Notes: generated by a model not told the origin, from the letters alone. A stretch of 64,000 nt of DNA from Aneurinibacillus tyrosinisolvens (GCF_001015055.1 NZ_BBWZ01000001.1:310001-374000); one strand, 5' to 3'. Shown: positions 17,025 through 25,547, numbered from the stretch's first letter. Translations and numbers: made by a program.

Positions 17025-18269
17025 TCATATTGTCTTTTTCCTATAGAACAATTTCTCCGCCAGCCAGCAGACGAGGAAAGCGGCTCCTGTCATAACGAAG
17101 AAGATCACTTGATACGCATAGCGGGTCGTCGGAATAAAAATTAAATACAGAGACAGGAACAGTGCAGCGTACACCGTCAGAAAACGCATCACCCGGTTTG
17201 TGAACAATCCGACAAGCATTCCGACAAAGCCTGTCCACATCACGATGGGATGGAACGCGAGATTAAAGCCGTAAAATGGAGGCGTTTTGTACAACTCCTG
17301 ATAAAGCCAGGGGGTCTGAAACATGACTTTCGTCTTCCCAATCGTGTACCACTTCAGAAAAACGAGCGGCTGGGTCGTGAATCCTTCAATGATTCGTTTC
17401 TTTGCATACCAGCTCTGCTCCGCACTTGTATAGCCCGCCCGCTTGAAATCCTCGAACATGTGCTCCATATTCGGGTACGTTCCGGCAAGCAGAGGGTTTG
17501 CGGAACCGGTAGCTGTCAAAATCAGCTTGTCCAGCACAATGTAGTTGCGAATCCACCAGGGCAGCATCAGAATAAGCACACCGATCGCTGTCTGAACGCC
17601 AACTTTAAACAGGCCGGCTATGTTGCCGCGGTAGCACGTAGCAAGTGCGTAAATAAACGGCACAATGGCAAGCGGCAGCATCACGGGCCGGATTAAAATC
17701 TGAACGGCAAAGATAAGGCCTGCCAGAACGCTGTACGACCATTTGCGCGTTTCCAGTGCTACTGTCATTAACCATAAGTATAAAAGCATGGTCGCCATCG
17801 CAAGAACTTCGGTTAAGAGCTGGACAGGAGCCTGCACGAACGGCGGATAAATAGCGATAAGCAGCGCCGTAACAATCCCGATGTCGTTGCGCCGGAAAAT
17901 CCGGCGGAGAAAGAGGAAGGCGAAAACCGGCGTTAGCGCCCCAATTGCAATTTGGATAAGGCGAACAGCCGTTATTTGCAAATAAGGGTCTTGTATAACA
18001 GAATACACACCGGCAAGAAAAACAGGATAGCCCGGCGTAATGTAGGAGTTTGACTCGCCCGACTTACGGGCAAGGGCATATCCGTATAAGTGGTCCTCCA
18101 CAAGCTGGTGCGCCATAATATGATAGTTGAGGGCATCACCGGACAGCTGAAAAATGCGCATTTGCTGGATGAAAAAAGCTCCGCGTAAAAGGCTTGCAAC
18201 AATGACAATGATTCCTAAGATGAGCCAGATGGATTTACTCGTCTGTATACCTTTCATCATGCGTAACAA
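17025..18269 (-). CDS. GT-C membrane glycosyltransferase (GT39/ArnT-like)
   Basis: The 414-residue polytopic protein has about 10-12 membrane segments. The first outer loop carries an acidic residue (LSGDALNYH, near residue 45) as in PMT/ArnT-type GT-C glycosyltransferases. These enzymes take a sugar from an undecaprenyl-phosphate carrier and add it to an acceptor outside the membrane. The TTG at 18269 is preferred, with GAAGGGAG upstream. It is the last gene of a five-gene minus-strand operon that also holds a GT2 enzyme and a small EamA/SMR protein, the classic partners of such an enzyme. The acceptor (S-layer protein, wall polymer or other) is unknown. Confidence 0.8.
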   Translation of the reverse strand: MLRMMKGIQTSKSIWLILGIIVIVASLLRGAFFIQQMRIFQLSGDALNYHIMAHQLVEDHLYGYALARKSGESNSYITPGYPVFLAGVYSVIQDPYLQITAVRLIQIAIGALTPVFAFLFLRRIFRRNDIGIVTALLIAIYPPFVQAPVQLLTEVLAMATMLLYLWLMTVALETRKWSYSVLAGLIFAVQILIRPVMLPLAIVPFIYALATCYRGNIAGLFKVGVQTAIGVLILMLPWWIRNYIVLDKLILTATGSANPLLAGTYPNMEHMFEDFKRAGYTSAEQSWYAKKRIIEGFTTQPLVFLKWYTIGKTKVMFQTPWLYQELYKTPPFYGFNLAFHPIVMWTGFVGMLVGLFTNRVMRFLTVYAALFLSLYLIFIPTTRYAYQVIFFVMTGAAFLVCWLAEKLFYRKKTI

Positions 18270-18300
18270 TTTTTTCTCCCTTCTGTAATAAGTTTAATGT

Positions 18301-18675
18301 CTACGATAGTGCGCGGGGGGAAAAACCGATTACGGAAACACCTGCCATAATAAGCAAACACCCGATGATTTTCGACGTGGTCAGCGGCTCACCGAAAGCG
18401 TAATACGCACCGACAATGCCAAGAATGTACGCCAGGCTTTGAATCGGATAAGCCAAACTCAATTCGACCCTGGTTAAAATGAAGAGCCAGAGGATGGTGG
18501 TCAGCCCGTAAATGGCGATTCCCCCCAGGATATATGGAGAGAAAATCGTCTGCACAATGGAAGAGAGGGATGCAAATCCCCCTTTTTGATTTTGCAGCCC
18601 GAACTTCCAGAGAAACTGTCCGGCGACAAGCATGCACGTATTAAGAAAAATAAGCAAAAAATTAGTGAGCGTCAT
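18301..18675 (-). CDS. Small EamA/SMR-type membrane protein (ArnE/ArnF-like flippase candidate)
   Basis: The 124-residue protein has four membrane segments with the layout of small multidrug resistance/EamA half transporters, including a GQFLWKFGL segment early and SLAYPIQSLAYILG in the third helix. ArnE/ArnF proteins of this class flip undecaprenyl-phosphate-linked sugars outward. It lies between DUF2304/GT2 genes and a GT-C glycosyltransferase gene, which supports a lipid-linked-sugar flippase role over drug export. Its start overlaps the upstream DUF2304 gene by 14 nt. Confidence 0.8.
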   Translation of the reverse strand: MTLTNFLLIFLNTCMLVAGQFLWKFGLQNQKGGFASLSSIVQTIFSPYILGGIAIYGLTTILWLFILTRVELSLAYPIQSLAYILGIVGAYYAFGEPLTTSKIIGCLLIMAGVSVIGFSPRALS

Positions 18676-19045
18676 GCTGCTTTTCCCCCTTTTTTCCCAT
18701 TTCTTCCCGCATGCTTTCCATCTCCTTCTTCATATAAGCCAGCTCCTGAATTAGATTTTTAACTTTCTCCTGCTGGGAAGAAAGCACGGTCGTTTGATAG
18801 ATTAAAATCGTCAGGGTGACAAAGAAGGCGAGCATGAAGACGAATGTGGGCATGTAAGAGATTCCGATCCAGCCTGCGAATGTATTCAGAAAAGGAATCA
18901 TGAGCGCAACAAGGAGACCTACCGCTCCGATTAAAATCCAGAAGAAGGCCTCCTTATCTCTCATCTTGTGCTTGCCTGTAAAGAAAAACACTTGAAACAA
19001 AAATGCAACTGCTACAGCAATTGCAATCCATTGAACAGTATTCAT
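18662..19045 (-). CDS. DUF2304 family membrane protein
   Basis: The 127-residue protein has three hydrophobic segments and a C-terminal charged coiled coil (about residues 88-125, KVKNLIQELAYMKKEMESM). This is the DUF2304 architecture, a family found next to dolichyl-phosphate-mannose-synthase-like GT2 genes. It starts 9 bp after the GT2 gene ends and overlaps the EamA/SMR gene. Its role is unknown; it may anchor or regulate the GT2 enzyme at the membrane. Confidence 0.8.
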   Translation of the reverse strand: MNTVQWIAIAVAVAFLFQVFFFTGKHKMRDKEAFFWILIGAVGLLVALMIPFLNTFAGWIGISYMPTFVFMLAFFVTLTILIYQTTVLSSQQEKVKNLIQELAYMKKEMESMREEMGKKGEKQHDAH

Positions 19046-19053
19046 AGTTCCTC

Positions 19054-19743
19054 CTAAAATGCCCGGCGAATGAGCGAGAACAGGGTAACTTTAGCCATGT
19101 AGTAGATGGATTTAAGCGAAGTAATGGAGGAGCTTCCTCCCTGCCTGTCTTTCATTTCCACTTTGATTTCTTTAATTCGGTATTTCTTGCGGGCGAGCGA
19201 AAAAATAACCTCGACCTCCGGATAGTCAATCGGATAATGGTGAGCGAATTCCCCGATGACTTTGCGGTTGACGACACGGTACCCCGACGTCGGATCCGTA
19301 ACTTTCAGGCCCGTAAACAACCGGATCAGCATGTAAAAGTAAAAGATGCCGAATCGTCTCATCCGGCTCCCTTTATATCCGCTCTTTTCCACGAAACGGG
19401 AGCCGATGACCATATCGTACCGATCCTGTTTGATTTCCCGCACGAGGTTGTTCAAATCTCTGGGATCATGCTGGCCATCTGCATCCAATTGAATGGCATA
19501 TTCATATCCCTGGCGCAGCGCGTATTTATAGCCTGTCTGCATGGCACCGCCGATTCCGAGATTCATTGGCAAATCAAGATGGTTAAAACCGTTCTCTTTT
19601 AAAATCTGGGAGGTTCTGTCCTTCGACCCGTCATTTACAACAACATAGTCAAAATCTGTTGTTTTTTTCAGCGCTGTAACCGTATTATATATCGTTTCCT
19701 GTTCATTATAGGCGGGGATAATAATAAGCACGTTGCTTGCCAT
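19054..19743 (-). CDS. GT2 glycosyltransferase (polyprenyl-phosphate sugar synthase type)
   Basis: The 229-residue GT-A enzyme has the N-terminal IIPAYNEQETI motif, VVNDGSKDRT (about residues 35-44) and the metal-binding DADGQHDP (about residue 89), as in dolichyl/undecaprenyl-phosphate mannosyl- or glucosyltransferases. It lacks the C-terminal membrane helices of DPM1/ArnC long forms, consistent with a separate DUF2304 partner directly downstream. It probably makes an undecaprenyl-phosphate sugar on the inside of the membrane for the GT-C enzyme at the end of the operon. Confidence 0.9.
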   Translation of the reverse strand: MASNVLIIIPAYNEQETIYNTVTALKKTTDFDYVVVNDGSKDRTSQILKENGFNHLDLPMNLGIGGAMQTGYKYALRQGYEYAIQLDADGQHDPRDLNNLVREIKQDRYDMVIGSRFVEKSGYKGSRMRRFGIFYFYMLIRLFTGLKVTDPTSGYRVVNRKVIGEFAHHYPIDYPEVEVIFSLARKKYRIKEIKVEMKDRQGGSSSITSLKSIYYMAKVTLFSLIRRAF

Positions 19744-19775
19744 GTTATCTTCCTCATTCCATCACATTTATTGCG

Positions 19776-20900
19776 TTATTTTTTGAGTAAAAACCGCTCA
19801 TATACGGCTCTTGTCTTGCTGGACATATGCTCAAGCGTGAAATTATCGTACACAGTACGGTAAGCCGTCTCGGTCAGTTCGTTCCGAAGCGGTTCCTTTT
19901 CCAAAAGGAGGATCACTTTCTCCGCAATCTCGTCCGGCCGGTGCGTTGGAATGGAAATGCCGTTATGCCCGTCCGTAATAAAGTCGGGGATTCCGCCTAC
20001 CATCGTCGTAACGACGGGCTTTCTTGCGGCCATGGCCTCCAGTAGAGACAGTGGCATCCCTTCCGAATATGAGGAACTGACATAGACATCAATCGCCTGC
20101 ATGCATTGCGGGATGTCTTTCCGGAATCCGGCAAAGTGAATACGATTGCTGATTCCAGTCTCCGCAGCCATCGCCTCCAGGTTTCGCTTCTCCGGCCCGT
20201 CTCCTACGAGCAGCCAGTGCACTTCCGGGTGGGCCTTCACAATAAGGGCCATTGCTTGCATGATGTCGCTCAGGCCTTTCACGGGAACGAGCCGGCACAT
20301 ACTTCCGATGACAAAGCTATCTTTAGGCAAATTCAAGGAGCGGCGAACGGCTGCCGTATCGCCTGGATCTGCAAATTTGTCTGCATTGATGCCGTTATGG
20401 ACGAGAGATATTTTTGCCGGATTAACCCCTTCCTCCGCAAGCGCTTCCTGAATCGGCCTTGAAATCGTAATGAAATGATCGTTCCACTGCCTTGTCCAGA
20501 GTTCAAGCCGTGACGCCAGAGCATAAGCGAGCGGGCTGTAATCGTAGCGAAGCACGCTGTGCACCGTCGTAACCAGAGGAATCTTCGGCAGGAACCTGGA
20601 TGCGATTCTGCAAAAAAAATTGGCTTTAACGCCATGTGTGTGAATAATATCGGGCTTTTCTTCTTTAAATAGGCGGATAAGCGCCTTGAGCAGCCGTATA
20701 TCAAATCTTTGATAGTGATCAAGAGGAATTACGCGGATATTTCGTTTGCGCAGTTCTTCGGCAAAAGTAGAATTATAAAAGCATACCACGAGCGGCTCGA
20801 CAGAGAGGTCCGACAAAGAGGGCAGCAGATCGAGGATATGATGCTCGGCGCCGCCAAATTCTCCACCGCCTATCGCATGTATTACTTTAATTTTGGACAT
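19776..20900 (-). CDS. Glycosyltransferase family 4
   Basis: This GT-B enzyme has about 374 residues. The N-terminal glycine loop IGGGEFGGAEHH and the C-terminal SSYSEGMPLSLLEAMAARKPVV segment (E-x7-E type donor motif) are typical of GT4. The frame is open to a TTG at 20927, but the ATG at 20900 is preferred because AGGAAG lies at a suitable distance and the conserved fold starts there. It is the first gene of the five-gene minus-strand operon and is divergent from the epimerase gene. Donor and acceptor are unknown. Confidence 0.87.
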   Translation of the reverse strand: MSKIKVIHAIGGGEFGGAEHHILDLLPSLSDLSVEPLVVCFYNSTFAEELRKRNIRVIPLDHYQRFDIRLLKALIRLFKEEKPDIIHTHGVKANFFCRIASRFLPKIPLVTTVHSVLRYDYSPLAYALASRLELWTRQWNDHFITISRPIQEALAEEGVNPAKISLVHNGINADKFADPGDTAAVRRSLNLPKDSFVIGSMCRLVPVKGLSDIMQAMALIVKAHPEVHWLLVGDGPEKRNLEAMAAETGISNRIHFAGFRKDIPQCMQAIDVYVSSSYSEGMPLSLLEAMAARKPVVTTMVGGIPDFITDGHNGISIPTHRPDEIAEKVILLLEKEPLRNELTETAYRTVYDNFTLEHMSSKTRAVYERFLLKK

Positions 20901-21057
20901 CCTCTGTTCACTTCCTGACTTGGACAACTATAAAAAATATAAATCGGATCCATTATATCGTATTGTCCTTTGCATGTTCAATGTTAATTCTTGATTTTTG
21001 CCGTTCGTTGTGTCGTAATTATATAGATAAGTAATTTTTAGAATGGGAGATCGCGCA

Positions 21058-21975
21058 ATGAAAGTGTTAGTAACAGGAGGCGCAGGCTTTATCGGTTCAC
21101 ATATTGTGGATCAGTGCATTGCCGCCGGGTATCAAGTATGTATTATTGACGATTTATCGACCGGAAAGACGGAACAAATTCACCCTAACGCAGTCTTTTA
21201 TGAGCTTGGAATTACATCCAATGAGATATACGACGTATTTGCGGAAGAAAAACCGGATTTCCTTATCCACCATGCAGCCCAGAGCTCAGTGCCAGCCTCG
21301 CTTAAAGACGCGGTAGGCGACGCACAAACGAATATCGTAGGCACGGTAAACCTGCTCGAAGCAGCGCGGATGAACGGGGTCCGGAAGGTAATCTATGCCT
21401 CTTCTGCCGCCGTTTATGGCGAACCGCAGTACATGGGAGTTGACGAAGACCATCCAAAGCAGCCACTTTCACCGTATGGAATCTCCAAATACGTACCGGA
21501 GTTCTATCTACGTACGTATTATCACCTGTATGGAATGCGCTATACCGCTTTCCGCTATGCCAATGTATACGGAGAACGCCAGGATCCGAAGGGAGAGGGC
21601 GGCGTTGTCTCTATTTTCGTAGACAGGGCGGTTGAAGGGAAAGAGCTTGTTGTGTTTGGCGACGGCCAGCAGACGAGGGATTTCATCTATGTAGAAGATG
21701 TAGCCAGAGCCAACGTTATGGCCCTGACTGCCGGAGATAATCAGATTATGAATATAAGTACGAACGAGAAAACAAGTGTGAACCGTTTAATCGAACTGTT
21801 AAACCAGGCTGCGGGAACTTCATTGCCGGTCCGTTATGCCGAGCCTAGAGAAGGGGATATTCTGCACAGCTACCTTGATAATGCGAAGGCTAAAGAAAGG
21901 TTGGGGTGGCAACCTCGCTATTCGCTTGAACAGGGACTTGAAAAGACACTGCGCTTTTATCAAACGAAATCGTAA
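21058..21975 (+). CDS. NAD-dependent nucleotide-sugar epimerase (UDP-glucose 4-epimerase family)
   Basis: The 305-residue extended short-chain dehydrogenase has the NAD motif TGGAGFIGSH near the N-terminus. A catalytic triad includes the Ser in YASSAAVYG and the YxxxK pair (YGISK). It interconverts UDP-hexoses or UDP-HexNAc at C4 (GalE/WbpP-like). The ATG at 21058 is preferred over an upstream in-frame ATG at 21043, based on GGGAGA spacing and the usual MKVLVTGGAGF start. It provides a donor for the polysaccharide genes around it. Its last 86 bp overlap the end of a convergent small ORF. Confidence 0.88.
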   Translation: MKVLVTGGAGFIGSHIVDQCIAAGYQVCIIDDLSTGKTEQIHPNAVFYELGITSNEIYDVFAEEKPDFLIHHAAQSSVPASLKDAVGDAQTNIVGTVNLLEAARMNGVRKVIYASSAAVYGEPQYMGVDEDHPKQPLSPYGISKYVPEFYLRTYYHLYGMRYTAFRYANVYGERQDPKGEGGVVSIFVDRAVEGKELVVFGDGQQTRDFIYVEDVARANVMALTAGDNQIMNISTNEKTSVNRLIELLNQAAGTSLPVRYAEPREGDILHSYLDNAKAKERLGWQPRYSLEQGLEKTLRFYQTKS

Positions 21976-22201
21976 AATCGCTTAACGTGGACAGGGCCCA
22001 GCGGTAGAGGGACTCATGGCTGTCACCTGTGAAGCTGGCGAAGATGTGTTCATACGGAGCAGTCACATCATACGAAATAAAAGAAACAACCCAACAATTA
22101 CCTCGCTCTTTAATTTCAAAGCGAATAATTTCACCCGCGCGCTTTTTCCAGGAGAACAAATCAAACAGAATTTGCAAATTGGCCTGTTCATACCGCTTCA
22201 T
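21890..22201 (-). CDS. Hypothetical protein of 103 residues
   Basis: The product is not recognised. The N-terminal 80 residues have ordinary protein composition, rich in aromatics (MKRYEQANLQILFDLFSW). The C-terminal 25 are antisense to the end of the epimerase gene, a convergent overlap of 86 bp. The candidate site GAAGGGGG lies inside the right arm of a hairpin whose seven-T tail runs directly into the ATG, so expression may be low or conditional. It is possibly a real single-domain cytoplasmic protein, possibly a chance frame. Confidence 0.5.
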   Translation of the reverse strand: MKRYEQANLQILFDLFSWKKRAGEIIRFEIKERGNCWVVSFISYDVTAPYEHIFASFTGDSHESLYRWALSTLSDFTISFDKSAVSFQVPVQANSEVATPTFL

Positions 22202-22243
22202 AAAAAAATTCCCCCTTCACAGTAGTGGTGCTTGTGAAAGGGG
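22202..22243 (-). terminator. Terminator after the CsaB gene, abutting the small ORF start
   Basis: An 11-bp stem with one mismatch pairs 22211-22221 with 22233-22243. Read on the minus strand it is followed by AATTTTTTT, after which the small ORF's ATG comes immediately. Confidence 0.7.
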
Positions 22244-22280
22244 AATTCTTCGTTAGAAACTGTGTTTCCTGCGCGGCGGA

Positions 22281-22311
22281 CAAAACTAGTGGGAAACAGG
22301 CAAAACTAGTG
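22281..22311. repeat. Short direct repeat with 20-bp period
   Basis: CAAAACTAGTG occurs at 22281-22291 and again at 22301-22311, in the gene-free 138 bp between the small ORF and the CsaB gene. Its role is unknown. Confidence 0.5.
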
Positions 22312-22339
22312 CTTTTTCGAGGGTGAATTCGACAGGATT

Positions 22340-23446
22340 TTACTTTCTTTTTTGCTCAAGCAGCTTAACGGCCAGCCGGCTGCTTTTTTCCGCTTCCTCG
22401 ATAAGGGAATGCATTCTGTCTTTAATTTGGCGCTGGGTGCCCTCTAAATCATTCAAAACAGGCTCAATGTTAGAGAGCAACTGTTCGTACTGTAAATCCT
22501 TTATGTGTCCGGCCGCTTCCATCCCAAGGCGCTGGACGAAGCGATCCATTTTTGGGTCATATGAGATGCCGGCAAACGGAATGTTCATCACGGCCGCAAG
22601 AATAACCGAATGAAGGCGCATGCCGAGCACGAATTGAGAAGCGCCGATAAAGCTGAAAATTTGCTTGAAGTTTAATTTTTCTTCAATAAGAACAGCGCCC
22701 TTTTCCTGCATTAATTGTAAAATATCACGGCTCGGCGCCACGTCGGACGGATTCTGCATGGGAAGGAAGAAAACCTCCCAGCCGCGCCGAATCGCTTCAT
22801 CAGCCAGGCGGGCGATTTGTTGCTTGTATTGCTGCTCGTTTTTCCAGGCACGGACGGAAATCGCCATGACCGGTTTGGCTGTACCCGGCTTATACTGTGC
22901 GATTATGCTCTTTCCGAACGATGTGTCAATCTGATCCGCGCCTATTGTTACAGCAGGGTCGGCCGTGACATGAATCGGGGCCTTTATAACCCCAAACGAT
23001 TTGAGGTCCTCCCCGGACTGCTCGTCCCGCACTGTAATAATGTCCACCTTATTAACGATAAGCCTAATCAGGCGTTTGCTGATGGCCCGGGTAATCGGCC
23101 CGATTCCCTGCGCATAAAAAATAACAGGCTTGCCGAGCATCTTCGCCACCATCACAATCCCCAGATAATAAATCACGCTGCGGGGGCTCGTTGCGTCCTG
23201 CAGCAGGCTGCCCCCGCCCATAACAAGAAGATCACATTTTTTCAATTGAGTAACAATCGAATTCATTCGCCAGCGATTATAGGCGGGAATCCCGAATAAC
23301 GATTGAGTTTCATCAGGGGTGTTCGACAGGACAGCCAGTTCTGTATCCGGCATGTGCTTTTTTAGAGAGCTGATAATTCCGTATAGAACTGTATCATCTC
23401 CGGCGTTATCAAAGCCGTAGTACCCCGAGATTAAAATTCTTGCCAT
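22340..23446 (-). CDS. csaB: Polysaccharide pyruvyl transferase CsaB
   Basis: The 368-residue protein begins MARILISGYYGFDNAGDDTVLY, the CsaB signature, and contains GGGSLLQDATSPRS and a C-terminal MRLHSVILAAVMNIPFAGISYDPK segment typical of the pyruvyl transferase family. CsaB adds a ketal-linked pyruvate to N-acetylmannosamine of the secondary wall polymer, the ligand for SLH domains of S-layer and other surface proteins. The host is therefore expected to carry SLH-anchored proteins. It is divergent from lcfA and closes the polysaccharide block. Confidence 0.92.
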   Translation of the reverse strand: MARILISGYYGFDNAGDDTVLYGIISSLKKHMPDTELAVLSNTPDETQSLFGIPAYNRWRMNSIVTQLKKCDLLVMGGGSLLQDATSPRSVIYYLGIVMVAKMLGKPVIFYAQGIGPITRAISKRLIRLIVNKVDIITVRDEQSGEDLKSFGVIKAPIHVTADPAVTIGADQIDTSFGKSIIAQYKPGTAKPVMAISVRAWKNEQQYKQQIARLADEAIRRGWEVFFLPMQNPSDVAPSRDILQLMQEKGAVLIEEKLNFKQIFSFIGASQFVLGMRLHSVILAAVMNIPFAGISYDPKMDRFVQRLGMEAAGHIKDLQYEQLLSNIEPVLNDLEGTQRQIKDRMHSLIEEAEKSSRLAVKLLEQKRK

Positions 23447-23608
23447 GAAAGCGACCTTCTTTCAACCCGAACTAAGCATATACACTCTAGTATAACAGGT
23501 AACCATGGAGAAGGAAAGTTATAGCTGGACCTGTTTCCGCTCATCATCAAATGTGCTCACAGCATATAATAGAGTTAGAAAAGACAGGCAATTCTAAAAA
23601 TTTTGTGG

Positions 23609-23614
23609 TAAGAT
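23609..23614 (+). promoter_or_regulatory. Extended -10 promoter of lcfA
   Basis: TAAGAT at 23609-23614 is preceded by TG one base upstream. It lies 9 bp before the FadR-like box, so a bound repressor would block it. Confidence 0.45.
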
Positions 23615-23622
23615 AAAAGTAA

Positions 23623-23640
23623 TGAATCACTATTCAGTGT
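23623..23640 (+). promoter_or_regulatory. FadR operator upstream of lcfA
   Basis: The 18-bp stretch starting TGAATCACTATTCA matches the Bacillus FadR consensus TGAATGAnTAnTCATTCA at 12 of 16 defined positions. It lies 38 bp before the lcfA start. In Bacillus, FadR represses lcfA until long-chain acyl-CoA releases it. Confidence 0.7.
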
Positions 23641-23678
23641 AACTTGGTTACACCAGGAGCAAAAGGAGGTTTTTTTAT

Positions 23679-25382
23679 ATGTCTGCCTTATCCAGACTAT
23701 GGGTATCCAGCTATCCTTCTGAAATCCCGCAGACTCTATTGTATCCTTCAATTCCCCTCTACAACGTCCTTCTGGACACAGCGCAGCAGTACCCGGATCA
23801 TCCTGCCTTGTTTTTTATGGGAAAGGAAATGACGTATGCCGAGCTGCTCGAAGACTGCTACCGTTTTGCAAACGCGATCCAGCGCCTTGGGGTGAAGAAA
23901 GGGGACAGAGTTGCTGTTATGCTGCCGAATACCCCTCAGGCCGTCATTGCTTACTATGGCGCGCTTTTAGCCGGGGTGGTTGTCGTTCAGACGAATCCGC
24001 TTTACACAGAGCGGGAGCTTGAACACCAGATGGCAGACTCGGGAGCAGAAACGATGGTGTGCCTCGATCTGCTTTATCCGCGTGTAATGAAGGTAAAGGG
24101 AATGACATCGCTCAAAAACATTATTGTTACCGGCATTAAAGATTACCTTCTTCCCAAAAAATCTGCTGTACCCGCTTGTCCAGTGGAAGCAGGGACAGCG
24201 CGTAAAGGTGCGGGAGGAGCAGGGGGCGGCGTCTATTTGTTTACTGCTCTTCTGGCGCAAGCCGGCCGCGACCCGGTTCAGACACCTATCGATCCGGAAC
24301 AGGATTTGGCCCTCCTGCAATATACAGGCGGGACGACGGGGAAGGCAAAAGGGGTTATGCTCTCCCATGCGAACCTGGTGGCAAATGTAATCCAATGTGA
24401 TGCCTGGTTTTATAAAGCAAAGAAAGGGCAGGAAAAAATACTTGCCGCCCTGCCGTTCTTTCACGTATATGGGATGACGGTGGCGATGAACCTGGGCATT
24501 TATGCAGCCGGAAAGCTCATCCTTATTCCCCGCTTTGATGTAAATATGATTCTAAAGCTCATTAGTACCCAGAAGCCGACCGTATTTCCCGGAGCCCCTA
24601 CAATGTATATCGGGCTGCTGAACCATCCTGAGCTCGGCAAATATGATATTTCTTCTATTGAAGCGTGCCTCAGCGGGTCTGCGCCTCTCCCGGTTGAAGT
24701 TCAGCAAAAATTTGAAGCACTTACAGGCGGCAGGCTTGTAGAGGGATACGGATTGACGGAATGTTCTCCTGTTACGCATGCAAACCCGATCTGGGAGGAA
24801 AGGATTAGCGGAAGCATCGGCCTGCCATGGCCGGATACGGACTGCAAGATCGTAGACGTAGAAACAGGCGAAGAAGTACCACAGGGCACTGTGGGAGAAT
24901 TGTGTGTAAAGGGACCTCAGGTAATGAAAGGATACTGGAACCAGGAGGAGGAGACGAAGGCATGCCTGCAGGATGGCTGGTTTATGACCGGAGACATATG
25001 CTCCATGGATAAGGATGGCTATTTCTACGTGGTCGATCGGAAGAAAGACATGATTATTGCGGGTGGCTTCAACATTTATCCCCGTGAAATCGAAGAAGTT
25101 CTCTACGAACACCCTGCGATTAAAGAGGCAGCCGTTGCCGGGGTTCCTGACCCCTATCGCGGGGAAACGATTAAAGCCTACATTGTCGTAAAGGAAGAGG
25201 AGGCGGTAACGGAGGAGGAGCTGAATTCGTACTGCCGCTCCAAGCTGGCCGCGTTTAAAGTTCCGCGTATTTACGAATTCCGGGAAGACCTGCCGAAGAC
25301 GATGGTAGGAAAAGTTCTCCGTCGCGTGCTGGTAGAAGAGGAGAAGGCGAAGTATAAGGCGGCGGAAAAACAGGAAGCGTAA
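23679..25382 (+). CDS. lcfA: Long-chain fatty-acid CoA ligase
   Basis: The 567-residue AMP-forming acyl-CoA synthetase has the P-loop-like YTGGTTGKAKG at residues 215-225, the adenylate motif GYGLTECSP and a C-terminal catalytic KDMIIAGGFNIYPREIE segment. It activates long-chain fatty acids to acyl-CoA for beta-oxidation. The ATG at 23679 has AAAGGAGG upstream. It heads the lcfA-fadR-fadB-etfB-etfA series, in the same order as Bacillus subtilis. A FadR box precedes it. Confidence 0.95.
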   Translation: MSALSRLWVSSYPSEIPQTLLYPSIPLYNVLLDTAQQYPDHPALFFMGKEMTYAELLEDCYRFANAIQRLGVKKGDRVAVMLPNTPQAVIAYYGALLAGVVVVQTNPLYTERELEHQMADSGAETMVCLDLLYPRVMKVKGMTSLKNIIVTGIKDYLLPKKSAVPACPVEAGTARKGAGGAGGGVYLFTALLAQAGRDPVQTPIDPEQDLALLQYTGGTTGKAKGVMLSHANLVANVIQCDAWFYKAKKGQEKILAALPFFHVYGMTVAMNLGIYAAGKLILIPRFDVNMILKLISTQKPTVFPGAPTMYIGLLNHPELGKYDISSIEACLSGSAPLPVEVQQKFEALTGGRLVEGYGLTECSPVTHANPIWEERISGSIGLPWPDTDCKIVDVETGEEVPQGTVGELCVKGPQVMKGYWNQEEETKACLQDGWFMTGDICSMDKDGYFYVVDRKKDMIIAGGFNIYPREIEEVLYEHPAIKEAAVAGVPDPYRGETIKAYIVVKEEEAVTEEELNSYCRSKLAAFKVPRIYEFREDLPKTMVGKVLRRVLVEEEKAKYKAAEKQEA

Positions 25383-25469
25383 ACATTTTATACATGAGGG
25401 AGGAAAAACAGTCCGGATGTCGAATTTAAATTACCATCGCTGGAAGGATTTGTTCTCCCTCTATATGTA

Positions 25470-25498
25470 TTGACAAGCGCAAGTTTTTTGAATAAACT
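25470..25498 (+). promoter_or_regulatory. SigA promoter of fadR
   Basis: A perfect TTGACA (25470-25475), a 17-nt spacer and TAAACT (25493-25498) lie immediately upstream of the FadR box. Confidence 0.7.
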
Positions 25499-25503
25499 AA
25501 ACT

Positions 25504-25521
25504 TGAGTGAATGCTCATTCA
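25504..25521 (+). promoter_or_regulatory. FadR operator upstream of fadR (autoregulation)
   Basis: TGAGTGAATGCTCATTCA matches the Bacillus FadR consensus TGAATGAnTAnTCATTCA at 14 of 16 defined positions. It begins 6 bp after the -10 element, where a repressor would block transcription of fadR and the genes behind it. Confidence 0.8.
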
Positions 25522-25547
25522 TTTAGTGTAGATACGAGGGAAGAACA

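Noticed and set aside
24552..25112. 186-codon minus-strand frame inside lcfA
   Set aside because: It is antisense to conserved catalytic motifs of the acyl-CoA ligase and has no ribosome binding site.
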